The notes: generated from the sequence alone by a model not told the origin. A stretch of 64,000 bases of DNA from Sporosarcina beigongshangi (GCF_016820535.1 NZ_JADHDY010000004.1:248001-312000); one strand, 5' to 3'; counted from the first letter of the stretch, positions 52,501-61,664 are shown. Numbers and translations are program-made.

Positions 52501-53334
52501 CTAGGCGATTCGGGCCGGGTGGGTGTACACATTCAGCGTATTCCCGCGGCTGAATCCCACCAGCGTCACCCCGCTGCCCTGGGCCAGTTCAACGGCCAGG
52601 GACGACGGCGCACTCACCGCAGCGAGAACCGGTACCCCCGCCATCGCGGCCTTTTGAACGAGCTCAAAGGACGCCCGGCCGGAAACCTGCAGGACGGTGT
52701 TGGACAGGGGCAGCTGCCTTTCCCTGAAGGAGGCTCCCACCACCTTGTCGACCGCATTGTGCCGGCCCACGTCCTCGCGGAGCATGAGCAGTTCACCGTC
52801 GGGCGCAAACAGCCCTGCGGCGTGGACGCCCCCGGTCTTCTCAAACAGCTTCTGCTGCTCGCGCATGGTGCCCGGCAGCGCCGCCAGCACGTCGGCGGCA
52901 ATGAGCACCTGGTCCACGGGCGCCTTGACGGCAAAGTGGGAGGACTTGCGGACGGCGTCGATGGAGGCCGTGCCACAGATGCCGCAGGCGCTGGAGGTCG
53001 TGACGTGGCGCTGTGCTGCCGGCAGCGGCATTGCCACATCCGGGCGCAGCTGCGCCTCCACCACGTTGAAGGTCTGCTGCCCGTTCTCGTCCTCGCCCGC
53101 GCAGAAGCGCAGCGAAATGAGCTGGTCGGGGTCAAAAATGATGCCCTCGGACACCAGGAATCCGGCCACCAGGTCAAAGTCGTCGCCTGGGGTGCGCATC
53201 GTGACCGTGAAGGATTCATGCCCCAGCCGGATCTCCAGGGGCTCCTCCACGGCGAGTGCCTCCTCGCGGACAACACGGCGGTTGCCACCCACGTCGATCT
53301 TGGTGGCCTTGATCCTGCGAATTAGCCGTCCCAT
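52501..53334 (-). CDS. fdhD: Formate dehydrogenase accessory sulfurtransferase FdhD
   Basis: A 277-residue protein that passes sulfur from a cysteine desulfurase to the molybdenum cofactor before insertion into formate dehydrogenase. The functional loop is SSACGICGTASID (CxxC). Other conserved parts: VREEALAVEEPLEIRLGHESFTVTMRTPGDD and LREDVGRHNAVDKVVG (DVGRHNAxDK). It is divergent from an FdhF/YdeP-type oxidoreductase, its natural client. Confidence 0.95.
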   Translation of the reverse strand: MGRLIRRIKATKIDVGGNRRVVREEALAVEEPLEIRLGHESFTVTMRTPGDDFDLVAGFLVSEGIIFDPDQLISLRFCAGEDENGQQTFNVVEAQLRPDVAMPLPAAQRHVTTSSACGICGTASIDAVRKSSHFAVKAPVDQVLIAADVLAALPGTMREQQKLFEKTGGVHAAGLFAPDGELLMLREDVGRHNAVDKVVGASFRERQLPLSNTVLQVSGRASFELVQKAAMAGVPVLAAVSAPSSLAVELAQGSGVTLVGFSRGNTLNVYTHPARIA

Positions 53335-53399
53335 GAAATCCTCCCAAATGCCAAAGCGTCTAAGATCAGACTAGATGCTTCGCGATGAAGGGACCCGTC

Positions 53400-55727
53400 A
53401 TGGCCGGCAAGGCGCCTCAGGAAAACATTGATGAACAGCAGCTCTCTGTGGGCAGTGTGCAGAAAAAGGCGGTGGGCATTCCCGGCATTGTGCACGCCAT
53501 GGAGATCTCGCTCAAGCAGATGGGGCCTGTCCGCTCGGCCCAAACACTGCTGCAAATCAACCAGAAGGACGGCTTTGACTGCATGGGCTGTGCCTGGCCC
53601 GAAGGCGACAAGCGGCACAAGGCGGAGTTCTGCGAAAACGGGGCCAAGGCAGTGGCCGAAGAAGCCACCAAAAGGCGGGTGCCGCCGTCGTTCTTTGCGG
53701 AGCACAGTGTCAGCGAGCTGCGCGAATGGGACGGCTACCGGCTGGGCCAGCAGGGCCGGCTGACCGATCCCATGTACCTGGCCGAGGGCAGCGACCATTA
53801 CGTGCCGGTGACATGGGAACGTGCGCTGGGGATCCTGGCGGATGAGCTGAAGGCGCTGAAGGACCCCAACGAGGCCATCTTCTACACTTCCGGGCGCACC
53901 TCCAACGAGGCCGCTTTCCTGTACCAGCTGATGGTGCGCGGGCTGGGCACGAACAACCTGCCGGACTGCTCCAACATGTGCCACGAGTCGAGCGGTTCGG
54001 CACTGACGGAGACCATCGGCATCGGCAAGGGCTCGGTGTCGCTGGAGGACATTTATGACGCGGACCTGATCCTGATCGCCGGCCAGAATCCCGGCACCAA
54101 CCACCCCCGCATGCTCACCGCGCTGGAGAAGGCCAAGAAAAACGGGGCCGTGATCGTAGCGATCAACCCGCTGCCCGAGGCCGGGCTGATGCGCTTTGAA
54201 AACCCGCAGACCATCCGCGGGCTGGTGGGCGGCGGCACCCCGCTGGCCGACGATTTCCTGCAGATCAAGCTCGGCGGCGACCAGGCACTTTTCCAGGGTC
54301 TGGGCAAGTTCCTGCTCGAGGAGCAGCGCCGCCCCGGCTCCCCCAATGCCGGACGCGTCTTCGACACCGCGTTCATCGAGGGCCACACCACGGGCCTCGA
54401 AGAGTATTTGGCACAGTTGAGCCAAGTCAGCTGGGATGAGATCGTCACCGCCACGGGCCTCACGGAACACCAGATCCGCGCCACTGGCGAACGCCTCCTC
54501 GCCTCCAAGGCCACCGTGGTGTGCTGGGCCATGGGACTGACACAGCACAAGCACTCCGTGGCCATGCTGCGCGACATCGTCAACGTCCTCCTGCTGCAGG
54601 GCAACATCGGCAAGCCCGGCGCCGGCGTCTGCCCCGTCCGCGGCCACTCCAACGTCCAGGGCGACCGCACCATGGGCATCTTCGAACGCATGCCCGCCGC
54701 CTTCCACGACGCCTTGGACCGTGAATTCTCCTTCGCCTCCCCGCGCCCCGACGGCTTCGACACCGTTGCCGCGATCGAGGCCATGCGGGACGGGAAGGCC
54801 GGCGTCTTCCTGGGCATGGGCGGCAACTTTGTCCGCGCCACACCGGACTCACAGGTCACCGAGGCCGCGCTGAACAACCTCTCACTCACGGCGCAGATCT
54901 CCACGAAGCTGAACAAGTCCCACCTCATCACGGGGCGCACGGCACTGATCCTGCCCACCCTCGGCCGCACCGAGCGCGACAGCCAGGCCACCGGCGACCA
55001 GCGCGTCACGGTCGAGGATTCCATGAGCGCCGTGCACGCCTCGCGCGGGCGGCTCGCCCCGGCGTCGGGCAACCTGCTCTCCGAGGTGGCCATTGTGTGC
55101 CGCCTCGCCAAGCTGCTGTTTTCCACGGACGACGGCGGCACCCGCCCGGGCGCGCCGCTCGCCGACTGGGATGCCCTGGCAGGGAACTACAGCCTGATCC
55201 GCTCCCACATTGCCGCCGTGGTCCCGGGCTTTGAGGACTTCGAGGCAAAGATCGAGAAGCCCGGCGGCTTTGTCCTGCCGCACGGGCCCCGCGACTCGCG
55301 CACCTTCACCACCGACTCCGGACTGGCCCACTTCACGGCGAACGAGCTGGAATACCCCAAGGTGCCGGAGGGCAGGCTGCTGCTGCAGACACTGCGCTCC
55401 CACGACCAGTACAACACCACCATTTACGGCAAGGACGACCGCTACCGCGGCATCAAGAACGGGCGCCGAGTGGTGTTCGTGAACCAAGAGGACCTGGACG
55501 CCTTCGGCATCAAGGACGGCACCATGGTGGACCTGGTGTCCGAATGGAAGGACGGAGTGGACCGGCGTGCCCCCGAATTCCGCGTAGTGGCCTATTCAAC
55601 GCCCGTGGGCTGCGCCGCCGCGTACTACCCGGAAACCAACGTCTTGGTGCCACTTGATTCCAAGGCCGATGTCAGCGGCACGCCCACGTCCAAGTCGGTG
55701 GTGATCCGCCTGGAGCCCGTGGGCTGA
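53400..55727 (+). CDS. FdhF/YdeP-family molybdopterin oxidoreductase
   Basis: A 775-residue molybdopterin-bisMGD enzyme: KDGFDCMGCAWPEGDKRHKAEFCENGAKAV near residue 55, HESSGSALTETIGIGKGSV, LIAGQNPGTNHPRML, GAGVCPVRGHSNVQGDRTMGI, and C-terminal FVNQEDLDAFGIKDGTMVDLVSEW. It lacks the classic N-terminal 4Fe-4S CxxCxxxC motif of FdhF proper, as in YdeP-like proteins. Substrate is uncertain: formate or an acid-stress related reaction. Start ATG 53400 behind AAGGGA; ATG 53385 is an alternative. Divergent from fdhD. Confidence 0.9.
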   Translation: MAGKAPQENIDEQQLSVGSVQKKAVGIPGIVHAMEISLKQMGPVRSAQTLLQINQKDGFDCMGCAWPEGDKRHKAEFCENGAKAVAEEATKRRVPPSFFAEHSVSELREWDGYRLGQQGRLTDPMYLAEGSDHYVPVTWERALGILADELKALKDPNEAIFYTSGRTSNEAAFLYQLMVRGLGTNNLPDCSNMCHESSGSALTETIGIGKGSVSLEDIYDADLILIAGQNPGTNHPRMLTALEKAKKNGAVIVAINPLPEAGLMRFENPQTIRGLVGGGTPLADDFLQIKLGGDQALFQGLGKFLLEEQRRPGSPNAGRVFDTAFIEGHTTGLEEYLAQLSQVSWDEIVTATGLTEHQIRATGERLLASKATVVCWAMGLTQHKHSVAMLRDIVNVLLLQGNIGKPGAGVCPVRGHSNVQGDRTMGIFERMPAAFHDALDREFSFASPRPDGFDTVAAIEAMRDGKAGVFLGMGGNFVRATPDSQVTEAALNNLSLTAQISTKLNKSHLITGRTALILPTLGRTERDSQATGDQRVTVEDSMSAVHASRGRLAPASGNLLSEVAIVCRLAKLLFSTDDGGTRPGAPLADWDALAGNYSLIRSHIAAVVPGFEDFEAKIEKPGGFVLPHGPRDSRTFTTDSGLAHFTANELEYPKVPEGRLLLQTLRSHDQYNTTIYGKDDRYRGIKNGRRVVFVNQEDLDAFGIKDGTMVDLVSEWKDGVDRRAPEFRVVAYSTPVGCAAAYYPETNVLVPLDSKADVSGTPTSKSVVIRLEPVG

Positions 55728-55764
55728 CGCGGCGCGGCTCGACCGTCCGCCGCCACGGGCCCGG

Positions 55765-56448
55765 TCAGCTCGCCGGAACGTCGTGGGCCAGGAGCAGTGG
55801 GAGCTTGGCCCCCATGGTGCACTCCAGCAGCTCCGTCACTGACGAGTCCTGGCCATAGAGGTCGGTCAGGCGCAGACTGATCAGGGTGTTCATGAGCATG
55901 CCGTGGGCAAGGAAGTCACGCGTCATTACATCACCCAGTCCGGCCTCGTCCCGCACTAGGCGGTAGATGTCGAGGAAGCCCTCGCGGGCGTGCGCACCAA
56001 TGACGGGTTCATGCCCGGAGATGAACGACTGCATCAACATGAGCAGGATGCCCCGGTCCTGGACCAGGTCGGCATAGGCCAGTGACATCAGCTGCTTGAG
56101 CTGGGCCTCCCGGCTGCTGCCCCTGGCCGGGTCCAGCGCGGCCACCTTGTCGGCGAGCCGTCCGCCGTCGTAATCAGCAATGACGGAACGGAAGCTGCCC
56201 AGCAACTTGCCCAGCGCACGGTCCAGCGCCTCCAGGAAAAGCTTCTCCTTGCTGCCAAACATCCGCACCACGTAGGGCTGGCTGATGTTGGCGGCCTTGG
56301 CCACCTGGTCGGTGGTGGCCCCTTCGTAGCCCCGCTCGGCAAACACGGCGGTTGCGGCCGCGAGGATCAATTCCCGGCGTTCGGCTGCCGGCATGCGCAC
56401 GGCCTTGCCGGCGGCCTGCTGAACTTTTTTTACATCCATGCTTGACAT
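55765..56448 (-). CDS. TetR-family regulator of adjacent efflux pump
   Basis: A 227-residue TetR protein: ILAAATAVFAERGYEGATTDQVAKAANISQPYVVRMFGSKEKLFLEAL is the DNA-binding region. It is divergent from a DHA2-type efflux gene, and a dyad TGATTACT...AGTAATCA lies in the promoter gap, so it most likely represses that pump and itself. ATG 56448 or 56439; neither has a good binding site. Confidence 0.9.
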   Translation of the reverse strand: MSSMDVKKVQQAAGKAVRMPAAERRELILAAATAVFAERGYEGATTDQVAKAANISQPYVVRMFGSKEKLFLEALDRALGKLLGSFRSVIADYDGGRLADKVAALDPARGSSREAQLKQLMSLAYADLVQDRGILLMLMQSFISGHEPVIGAHAREGFLDIYRLVRDEAGLGDVMTRDFLAHGMLMNTLISLRLTDLYGQDSSVTELLECTMGAKLPLLLAHDVPAS

Positions 56449-56457
56449 GTTATCAGT

Positions 56458-56487
56458 TGATTACTAACTTGATTCCATAAGTAATCA
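56458..56487. promoter_or_regulatory. TetR operator between tetR and DHA2 pump
   Basis: TGATTACT (56458-56465) and AGTAATCA (56480-56487) are perfect inverted half-sites, 14-base spacer, between the divergent tetR and MFS genes. A third GATTAC occurs at 56491. Confidence 0.65.
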
Positions 56488-56530
56488 TCCGATTACCTCA
56501 AGATGTGCAAGCCTCCCGGAATCGAAGACC

Positions 56531-58051
56531 ATGAACCGCAAAATCCCCGTCTGGCTGGCGGTCGCCGCCGCCTCACTTCCCGTCTTTATGGCCACCTTGG
56601 ACAACCTTGTGGTCACCAACGCGCTGCCCGTAATCCACGAAAAGCTGGGGGCCGGCGTCGAGGAACTGCAATGGATCGTCAACGCCTACGCACTGAGTTT
56701 CGCCACCTTCATGCTGCTGGCCGTGGGCCTGGGCGACAGGTTTGGCCGCCGCCGGGTCTTCCTGGCCGGCCTGGCGATCTTCACGCTCGCATCTGCCGGC
56801 GCGGCGCTCAGCACAGACCCCACGGCCCTCATCACGGCCCGAGCCGTCCAGGGCCTGGGCGCTGCCGCCATCATGCCGCTGTCGCTGACGTTGCTCGCCG
56901 GCTCCGTCAGCCGCGAACGCCGCCCCCTCGCCATCGGCATCTGGGGCGGCGTGTCCGGGCTCGGTGTGGCGCTGGGCCCCCTGGTGGGCGGCGCCGTCGT
57001 CGAGGGCTGGAACTGGCAGGCCATTTTCTGGCTCAACGTCCCCCTCGGCATCATCGCCATCCCGCTCGTGCTGGCGGGCCTGCCCAACAGCTTTGGCGCC
57101 CGTGTCCGGGCCGACATCATCGGGCTGGTCCTCTCCGGGCTGGGCCTGCTGGGCGTCGTGTTCGGGATCGTCCGCGGCAACGAGGCCGGCTGGGGCAGCC
57201 CCCAGGTTCTAACCGCACTGATCGGCGGCGGCGTGCTCCTGGCGGCCTTCCTCGCCAGGGAATCCCGCACCGCCGCACCGCTGCTGCCGCTGCGCCTGTT
57301 CCACGACCGCAGCTTCACCGTCGCCAACATCGTGGGCCTGACGTTCAGCTTCGGCATCTTCGGCTCGGTCTTCATCCTCATCCAGTTCCTGCAGGTGGTC
57401 CAGGGCTACAGCCCGCTTGAGGCCGGCGTGCTGACCATGCCGTGGACCCTGGCACCCATGGTTGTCGCACCGCTGGCAGGGCTCCTCGCCCCGCGCCTGG
57501 GCACCCGCACGCTCATGATCGCGGGCCTGGCCCTCCTCGCGGCCGGCATGTTCTGGCTCGCAGCCAACCTCAGCGCCGCCATCAGCTACCCCCTGATGGT
57601 CCCCGGATTCGTCGCGGCCGGCATCGGCATGGGCCTGGTCTTCGCACCAATGTCCACGGCGGTCCTCGCCAACATGCACAGCAACGACCACGCCAAGGCC
57701 TCCGGCACCAACTCCACGCTCCGCGAGGTGGGTGTGGCCCTCGGCGTCGCGGTCCTGACCGCCGTGTTCACCGGCGCCGGCGGGCAGCTGACCCCCACCG
57801 GCTTCGTCGGCGCCGCCATTCCCGCGGTCTACGTCGGTGCCGCCGTTCTGGTCGCCGCCTTCGTCGCCGCCTTCTGGCTCCCCGCGCGCGACCATGCCCG
57901 CAGGCTCGCCGCCGCCGTCCCCGAGGACGAGTCCGCGGTCATGCCCGAGGGCACCCCCGCCGCTGCCCTTCCGGATAAGTTCCCCGCTCTCTCGGATGGC
58001 GAGCACGACGGCGGAACTTCCGTATCGCTGCCGGCCCACGTCCGCGCCTGA
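56531..58051 (+). CDS. DHA2-family MFS multidrug efflux protein
   Basis: A 506-residue, 14-helix drug:proton antiporter. FMATLDNLVVTNALPVIHEKLG contains the DHA2 motif D1 (LDxTVVNVALP-like), then GDRFGRRRVFLAG and RAVQGLGAAAIMPLSLTLLAG. Start ATG 56531. The C-terminal tail ends GEHDGGTSVSLPAHVRA; the DNA for this tail is duplicated 212 bases downstream. Regulated by the divergent TetR. Confidence 0.9.
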   Translation: MNRKIPVWLAVAAASLPVFMATLDNLVVTNALPVIHEKLGAGVEELQWIVNAYALSFATFMLLAVGLGDRFGRRRVFLAGLAIFTLASAGAALSTDPTALITARAVQGLGAAAIMPLSLTLLAGSVSRERRPLAIGIWGGVSGLGVALGPLVGGAVVEGWNWQAIFWLNVPLGIIAIPLVLAGLPNSFGARVRADIIGLVLSGLGLLGVVFGIVRGNEAGWGSPQVLTALIGGGVLLAAFLARESRTAAPLLPLRLFHDRSFTVANIVGLTFSFGIFGSVFILIQFLQVVQGYSPLEAGVLTMPWTLAPMVVAPLAGLLAPRLGTRTLMIAGLALLAAGMFWLAANLSAAISYPLMVPGFVAAGIGMGLVFAPMSTAVLANMHSNDHAKASGTNSTLREVGVALGVAVLTAVFTGAGGQLTPTGFVGAAIPAVYVGAAVLVAAFVAAFWLPARDHARRLAAAVPEDESAVMPEGTPAAALPDKFPALSDGEHDGGTSVSLPAHVRA

Positions 58052-58273
58052 CCCGCCCGGGCGCTGCCTGGTCCGGGATCCATTCGGACATCAAACGCGC
58101 GAAGAACCGCCCGCAGTCCCCTGCTGCTGCGCACCGTTATTTCGGAACCGTGCGCAACACCAGCGTGGCGCACCATTCGGAAAGAACCATGCGCAGCAGC
58201 CGAAGTGAATGCACGCACGACGGCGGATCTTCCGTACCGCCGCCGGCTCGCGTCCGCGCCTGGCCCGCCCGGG
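58003..58273 (+). repeat. Duplicated 3' end of the efflux gene (two ~59-bp copies, offset 212)
   Basis: Bases 58003-58061 (last codons and stop of the MFS gene plus ten bases) recur at 58215-58273 with about six mismatches in 59 (e.g. GCACGACGGCGGA...TTCCGTA, CGTCCGCGCCTG.CCCGCCC). The second copy has lost the stop (TGA to TGG) and lies right against the stop of the convergent hydrolase gene. Between the copies is the palindromic element at 58123-58200. Confidence 0.85.
58123..58200. repeat. 78-bp nested palindromic element
   Basis: Outer arms GCTGCTGCGCA (58123-58133) and TGCGCAGCAGC (58190-58200) are perfect; inner GTGCGC (58150-58155) and GCGCAC (58168-58173) form a second stem. TTCGGAA occurs on both sides (58141, 58176). 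It looks like a small hairpin-forming mobile or REP-like element between convergent genes. Confidence 0.75.
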
Positions 58274-58281
58274 AAGGGCTG

Positions 58282-59157
58282 CTACTCCCAGGGGTGACGG
58301 CCCCAGTCGCCGCCGTCCAGCCAGCCCAGTGTCTGCTCCCAAAAGGTGTGCCGGTAGCGGCTGTGGAACAGCGCAAAGTGCCCCAGCTGCTTTTCGCCAT
58401 AATCGGCCGGATGCAGGTGAATGACGCGGGAGGGGCTGTTGGGCGTATACGCGACGGCGCGTTCCATGGCGGGAATGGTGGCATAGGAGTCGTCGTCGGG
58501 CGCCAGTGCCAGGATCGGCGCCGTCACAGCGGCCAGGCGGGCGCGGAGGGCGTCGCGCTGGGAGCCCCGGGCCGCCGTCGTAAAATCCTTCCGGGAGCGG
58601 GCCCAGTCAAGGGCGACGCCAAACGGCAGGTCCTCCATGAGGCCCAGCCGCTTGGCCGGGAAGTAGCCAAAAGTGGGCAGCAGCGGCAGCATCAGGGCTG
58701 CGCGCCCCCAGTGCCCGAGCTGGTGGCGGACGGTGAGGTCGCGCCAGTAGGCGTGCTGGGCGCCCACGGTGAGGATCCGCCCGAGCCGGGCCGCGTTGGC
58801 CGCCAGCCCCACGCCGAATCCGCCGAAGCTGTGCCCCACAAAGTGCACCGGCTTGCCGCCGCTGTGCGAGAGCGCCCAGTCCAGGACCGCGTCGATGTCC
58901 AGCGAGCCCCACTGGTACCAGCGGACCTTCTGCCCGCGAAGCGGCCCACCCCGCGACTCCCCTATGCCGCGGTAGTCGAACGTGAGGGCCGTGTATCCGG
59001 AGCCAGCCAGGAACGCGGCATAGCGGTGGTAGTAGGCGGCCTTCACCGCGGTGGCCGGGCCGATGACCACAGTTCCGCGGTGTTCAACGCGGCCGGGCAC
59101 CTCAAACAGGGTGCCGTGGATGGCGCGCCCGTCGGCACAGGTGAAGGTCAGTTCCAC
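58282..59157 (-). CDS. Alpha/beta-fold hydrolase
   Basis: A 291-residue hydrolase: TVVIGPATAVKAAYYHRYAAFLAGSGYTALTFDYRGIGES (oxyanion region), nucleophile elbow FVGHSFGGFGVG (Ser), PILALAPDDDSYATIPAM (Asp region), and a C-terminal His in LGHFALFHSRY. GTG 59157 was chosen because it overlaps the moeA stop by ten bases and the protein then starts VELTFTCADGRAIHG; the frame extending to 59349 lies in moeA. Substrate unknown; it may be co-transcribed with the molybdenum-cofactor genes by position only. Confidence 0.82.
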   Translation of the reverse strand: MELTFTCADGRAIHGTLFEVPGRVEHRGTVVIGPATAVKAAYYHRYAAFLAGSGYTALTFDYRGIGESRGGPLRGQKVRWYQWGSLDIDAVLDWALSHSGGKPVHFVGHSFGGFGVGLAANAARLGRILTVGAQHAYWRDLTVRHQLGHWGRAALMLPLLPTFGYFPAKRLGLMEDLPFGVALDWARSRKDFTTAARGSQRDALRARLAAVTAPILALAPDDDSYATIPAMERAVAYTPNSPSRVIHLHPADYGEKQLGHFALFHSRYRHTFWEQTLGWLDGGDWGRHPWE

Positions 59158-60422
59158 GGCAGCGGCAGCGACGGCAGGGATTCGCCCATCTTCACCCCAT
59201 GCGGCGGAACCACCATGAGCCCGTCGGCCTGGGACAGCCCGCGCATCATGGCCGAATCGGTGTGTGCGCACGGCGAGGCCAGCCCGTACACCAGCCGGTA
59301 CGGCATGATCCGGGTCGGCCCGTGGTAGGCCTTGACGGGAGAGCCACACGCCACCGACCCCACCGCCGGGCGGGGCAGGCTGCCGAGCCGCGCGAGCAAG
59401 GGGGCGCCAAGGGTGGCCAGGCCCACCATGGCGGCGAGGGGGTTCCCCGGCAGGCCCACAATGAAGCGCCCGTCCGGCAGTTCGGCCAGCAGGGTGGGGT
59501 GGCCGGGGCGCATGGCAATGTGCGGAATATGGAAGGTGCCGCCCATGGCCAGGATCGCTTCGCGCAGGAAGTCGGCCGATGAGTGGCCGGTGGCACCGGT
59601 GGTGATGACGACGTCGGCCGGGTCATCCCCGTCGTCGGCCAGCGCGTCCAGTACGGAGGCGAGGCTGTCCGCGGCCCGCTGCAGCGCCACCACGGCCCCA
59701 CCCAGCGTTTCCACCACGGAGCCCAACTGCGGGGAAAACGCGTCGCGCACAAATCCGGGGTCGGGGATTCCGGAGGACACTACCTCGTCGCCAGTCAGGA
59801 CGATCTTCACGGCGGGCCTGCCGAGAACCGAGAGCTCGTCGTGGCCGCCCAGGGCCGCGAGGGAAATATGTGCGGGATTCAGCGTGGTTCCGGCCTTGGC
59901 CAGCAGTTCGCCAGCCTCCGCCTCCTGCCCCGCGGGGCGGATGTGCTGGCCGTTCTTCGGTTCGCCGGGACGCGCCCCGCCGCCCAGGACCAGCACCGGA
60001 AGTCCCTCCGAGTCCGTGGAAATCTGCCCCGATTCGCTGCGCAGGACCGCCTTGGCGCCTGTGGGAATCAGCCCGCCGGTGACAATCGGCACGGCCTGTC
60101 CCGGCGCCAGCGGCTCGCCCGGCTCGGCCAGGATCCACGGCGCGCTGCCGGCCACCGCCCAGCCGTCCATCGCCGACGAGGCGTAGTGCGGCATCGCATG
60201 CCGTGCGTGCAGGTCCGCCGCAAGAATCCGTCCCAGCGCGGAACCCAGCGGCACGGCGTGGGCGGGCAGCGGCTGCGCCACGGACCACGCCAGCTCCCTG
60301 GCCTCCTCCCAGGTGTGGGGCAGGACGACGGCGGGCACCTCGGCAGGTGCCGCGTCTCCGCCGGCCGCCGGGGCCGGCTCCGGTGATGCCCCGCGTGCCG
60401 CAGGACTCTGCTGTTCAGCCAT
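59148..60422 (-). CDS. moeA: Molybdopterin molybdotransferase MoeA
   Basis: A 424-residue protein that inserts molybdate into MPT-AMP. Features: WEEARELAWSVAQPLPAHAVPLGSALGRILAADL, YASSAMDGWAV, IVTGGLIPTGAKAVLR, then VKIVLTGDEVVSSG, VVITTGATGHSSADFLREAI (the usual GGxSxGxxD is altered to GATGHSSAD), IAMRPGHPTLLAEL and VGLPGNPLAAMVGLATL. Nine bases separate it from the mobA-like gene upstream. It supports the fdhD/FdhF locus 4 kb away. Confidence 0.92.
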   Translation of the reverse strand: MAEQQSPAARGASPEPAPAAGGDAAPAEVPAVVLPHTWEEARELAWSVAQPLPAHAVPLGSALGRILAADLHARHAMPHYASSAMDGWAVAGSAPWILAEPGEPLAPGQAVPIVTGGLIPTGAKAVLRSESGQISTDSEGLPVLVLGGGARPGEPKNGQHIRPAGQEAEAGELLAKAGTTLNPAHISLAALGGHDELSVLGRPAVKIVLTGDEVVSSGIPDPGFVRDAFSPQLGSVVETLGGAVVALQRAADSLASVLDALADDGDDPADVVITTGATGHSSADFLREAILAMGGTFHIPHIAMRPGHPTLLAELPDGRFIVGLPGNPLAAMVGLATLGAPLLARLGSLPRPAVGSVACGSPVKAYHGPTRIMPYRLVYGLASPCAHTDSAMMRGLSQADGLMVVPPHGVKMGESLPSLPLPWN

Positions 60423-60430
60423 GGCCGGGG

Positions 60431-61507
60431 TTACCCTGCGGCGGGCGCTTCGGTGGCGGAATCGGTGCCGGGACCCGTGGAACCGGGTGCTGCGGGTGCT
60501 TCCGCGGCGGACAGCTTCTTGGCCAGCCCCAGTGCGGCCCTCATGGCGGTGGCCTCGTCGGTCTGCCCGGATCCGGCGGCCAGTCCTGCGGCCATGCCTG
60601 CCACGAAGGTGGTGAGCGGCGCGGCCGGGCGCACGATCGAGTGCGCGGCAACACCGGCCAGGTTCAGGACGGCGTGGATGTCCACGTCAATGTCTGCGAT
60701 CTCAAAAGCCTCAAGCAGTTTCCGCGTCCATGCCTGCAAGAGCTCGTCGTGGTTCTCCATCTGCTGTCCTTCCGCAGTGGGCGGCGCCACCGCAATCCCT
60801 TGCGCGCGGGCGTCATCCCAGGTGTCAATGTCGGCCGCCAGCCGGGACGGCACGGCACATTCCAACATGTTCACACTAGCAATCAACGAGAAGACAGACG
60901 CATTCTCCAGCCGGTGTGCCGCCCGCGCCGCCGCCACGGCAGCCCGCAATTCCGGCAGCGGGTAGATTGCCGCCAGCGGCTGCATCTTCCCGCCGGACAC
61001 CGCCATGACCCCCTGCCCGGGCCCGCACGCAGCCATGGCCGACACCAGCCGCCGCGCCAGCTCCCCCGCACCCGGCATGTCGCACGCCAGCACCAGCACG
61101 TGCCCGCCCTCCCCGGCCAGGGCCCCGATGCCTGCGGCAAGGCCCGCCGCGGGCCCAGAGAACGGCGGGTCCTCCTGCACCGTGGCCACATTCCCGGCGC
61201 GCTCTGCGCCCGCCAGCCAAAGCTGAATCCTGTCCCCGGGCCCCACGACGGCGATCGCGGCCGGCGCTGTTTCGCCGCCTTCCGCCGTGGCCGGCCCTGG
61301 CACCGGGCGCTGCGGGGAGACGCCGTGGCTGGCTGCCGGCAGTGCTGCCGTGCCCAACGCCACGGCACCGGCCGCAGCGTCCACAGTCCGTGCCAGCAGG
61401 GTCTGCCCTTCCACCACCAGCCCTGCCTTTGGAACGCCGCCCAGCCGCCGCGACAGCCCGCCGGCCAAGACAACTGCCTGCAGGGACACGGGTGCGTTCA
61501 CTCTCAT
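60431..61507 (-). CDS. MobA-like nucleotidyltransferase fused to DUF6457
   Basis: A 358-residue fusion. Residues ~1-250: MobA fold that attaches GMP to molybdopterin, with LAGGLSRRLGGVPKAGLVVEG (consensus LAGGxSxRMGxDK), VLVLACDMPGAGE (DMP motif) and MQPLAAIYPLPEL. Residues ~270-330: DUF6457 (NHDELLQAWTRKLLEAFEIADID...AVLNLAGVAAHSIVRPAAPLTTF), a small helical domain common next to Moco genes in actinobacteria. ATG 61507 begins MRVNAPVSLQAVVLAGG; longer frames lack support. A TACGAT -10-like box only seven bases before the ATG suggests a leaderless mRNA. Confidence 0.85.
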   Translation of the reverse strand: MRVNAPVSLQAVVLAGGLSRRLGGVPKAGLVVEGQTLLARTVDAAAGAVALGTAALPAASHGVSPQRPVPGPATAEGGETAPAAIAVVGPGDRIQLWLAGAERAGNVATVQEDPPFSGPAAGLAAGIGALAGEGGHVLVLACDMPGAGELARRLVSAMAACGPGQGVMAVSGGKMQPLAAIYPLPELRAAVAAARAAHRLENASVFSLIASVNMLECAVPSRLAADIDTWDDARAQGIAVAPPTAEGQQMENHDELLQAWTRKLLEAFEIADIDVDIHAVLNLAGVAAHSIVRPAAPLTTFVAGMAAGLAAGSGQTDEATAMRAALGLAKKLSAAEAPAAPGSTGPGTDSATEAPAAG

Positions 61508-61584
61508 GTGGCCATCGTATCGGCCAATCCGGCATGCCCCGCGCCGAAAGTTCCGGGCAAGTAAATTGTGCACTCACTGCATAT

Positions 61585-61599
61585 TTGCAGGAACTGCAA
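61585..61599. promoter_or_regulatory. TTGCAG-GAA-CTGCAA operator upstream of tetR
   Basis: TTGCAG (61585-61590) and CTGCAA (61594-61599) form a perfect dyad with a three-base centre in an AT-rich island, 66 bases before the TetR start and about 80 upstream of the divergent mobA-like gene. Confidence 0.6.
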
Positions 61600-61664
61600 T
61601 TATTGTTTTGGTTGTGCCCAACGGAACCGCGTGGCACACACCGTGCACCTTCATGGGAGCCACC

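Noticed and set aside
53322-54707. 461-aa minus-strand frame over the FdhF-like gene
   Set aside because: No recognisable motif and it overlaps a complete molybdopterin oxidoreductase; antisense shadow.
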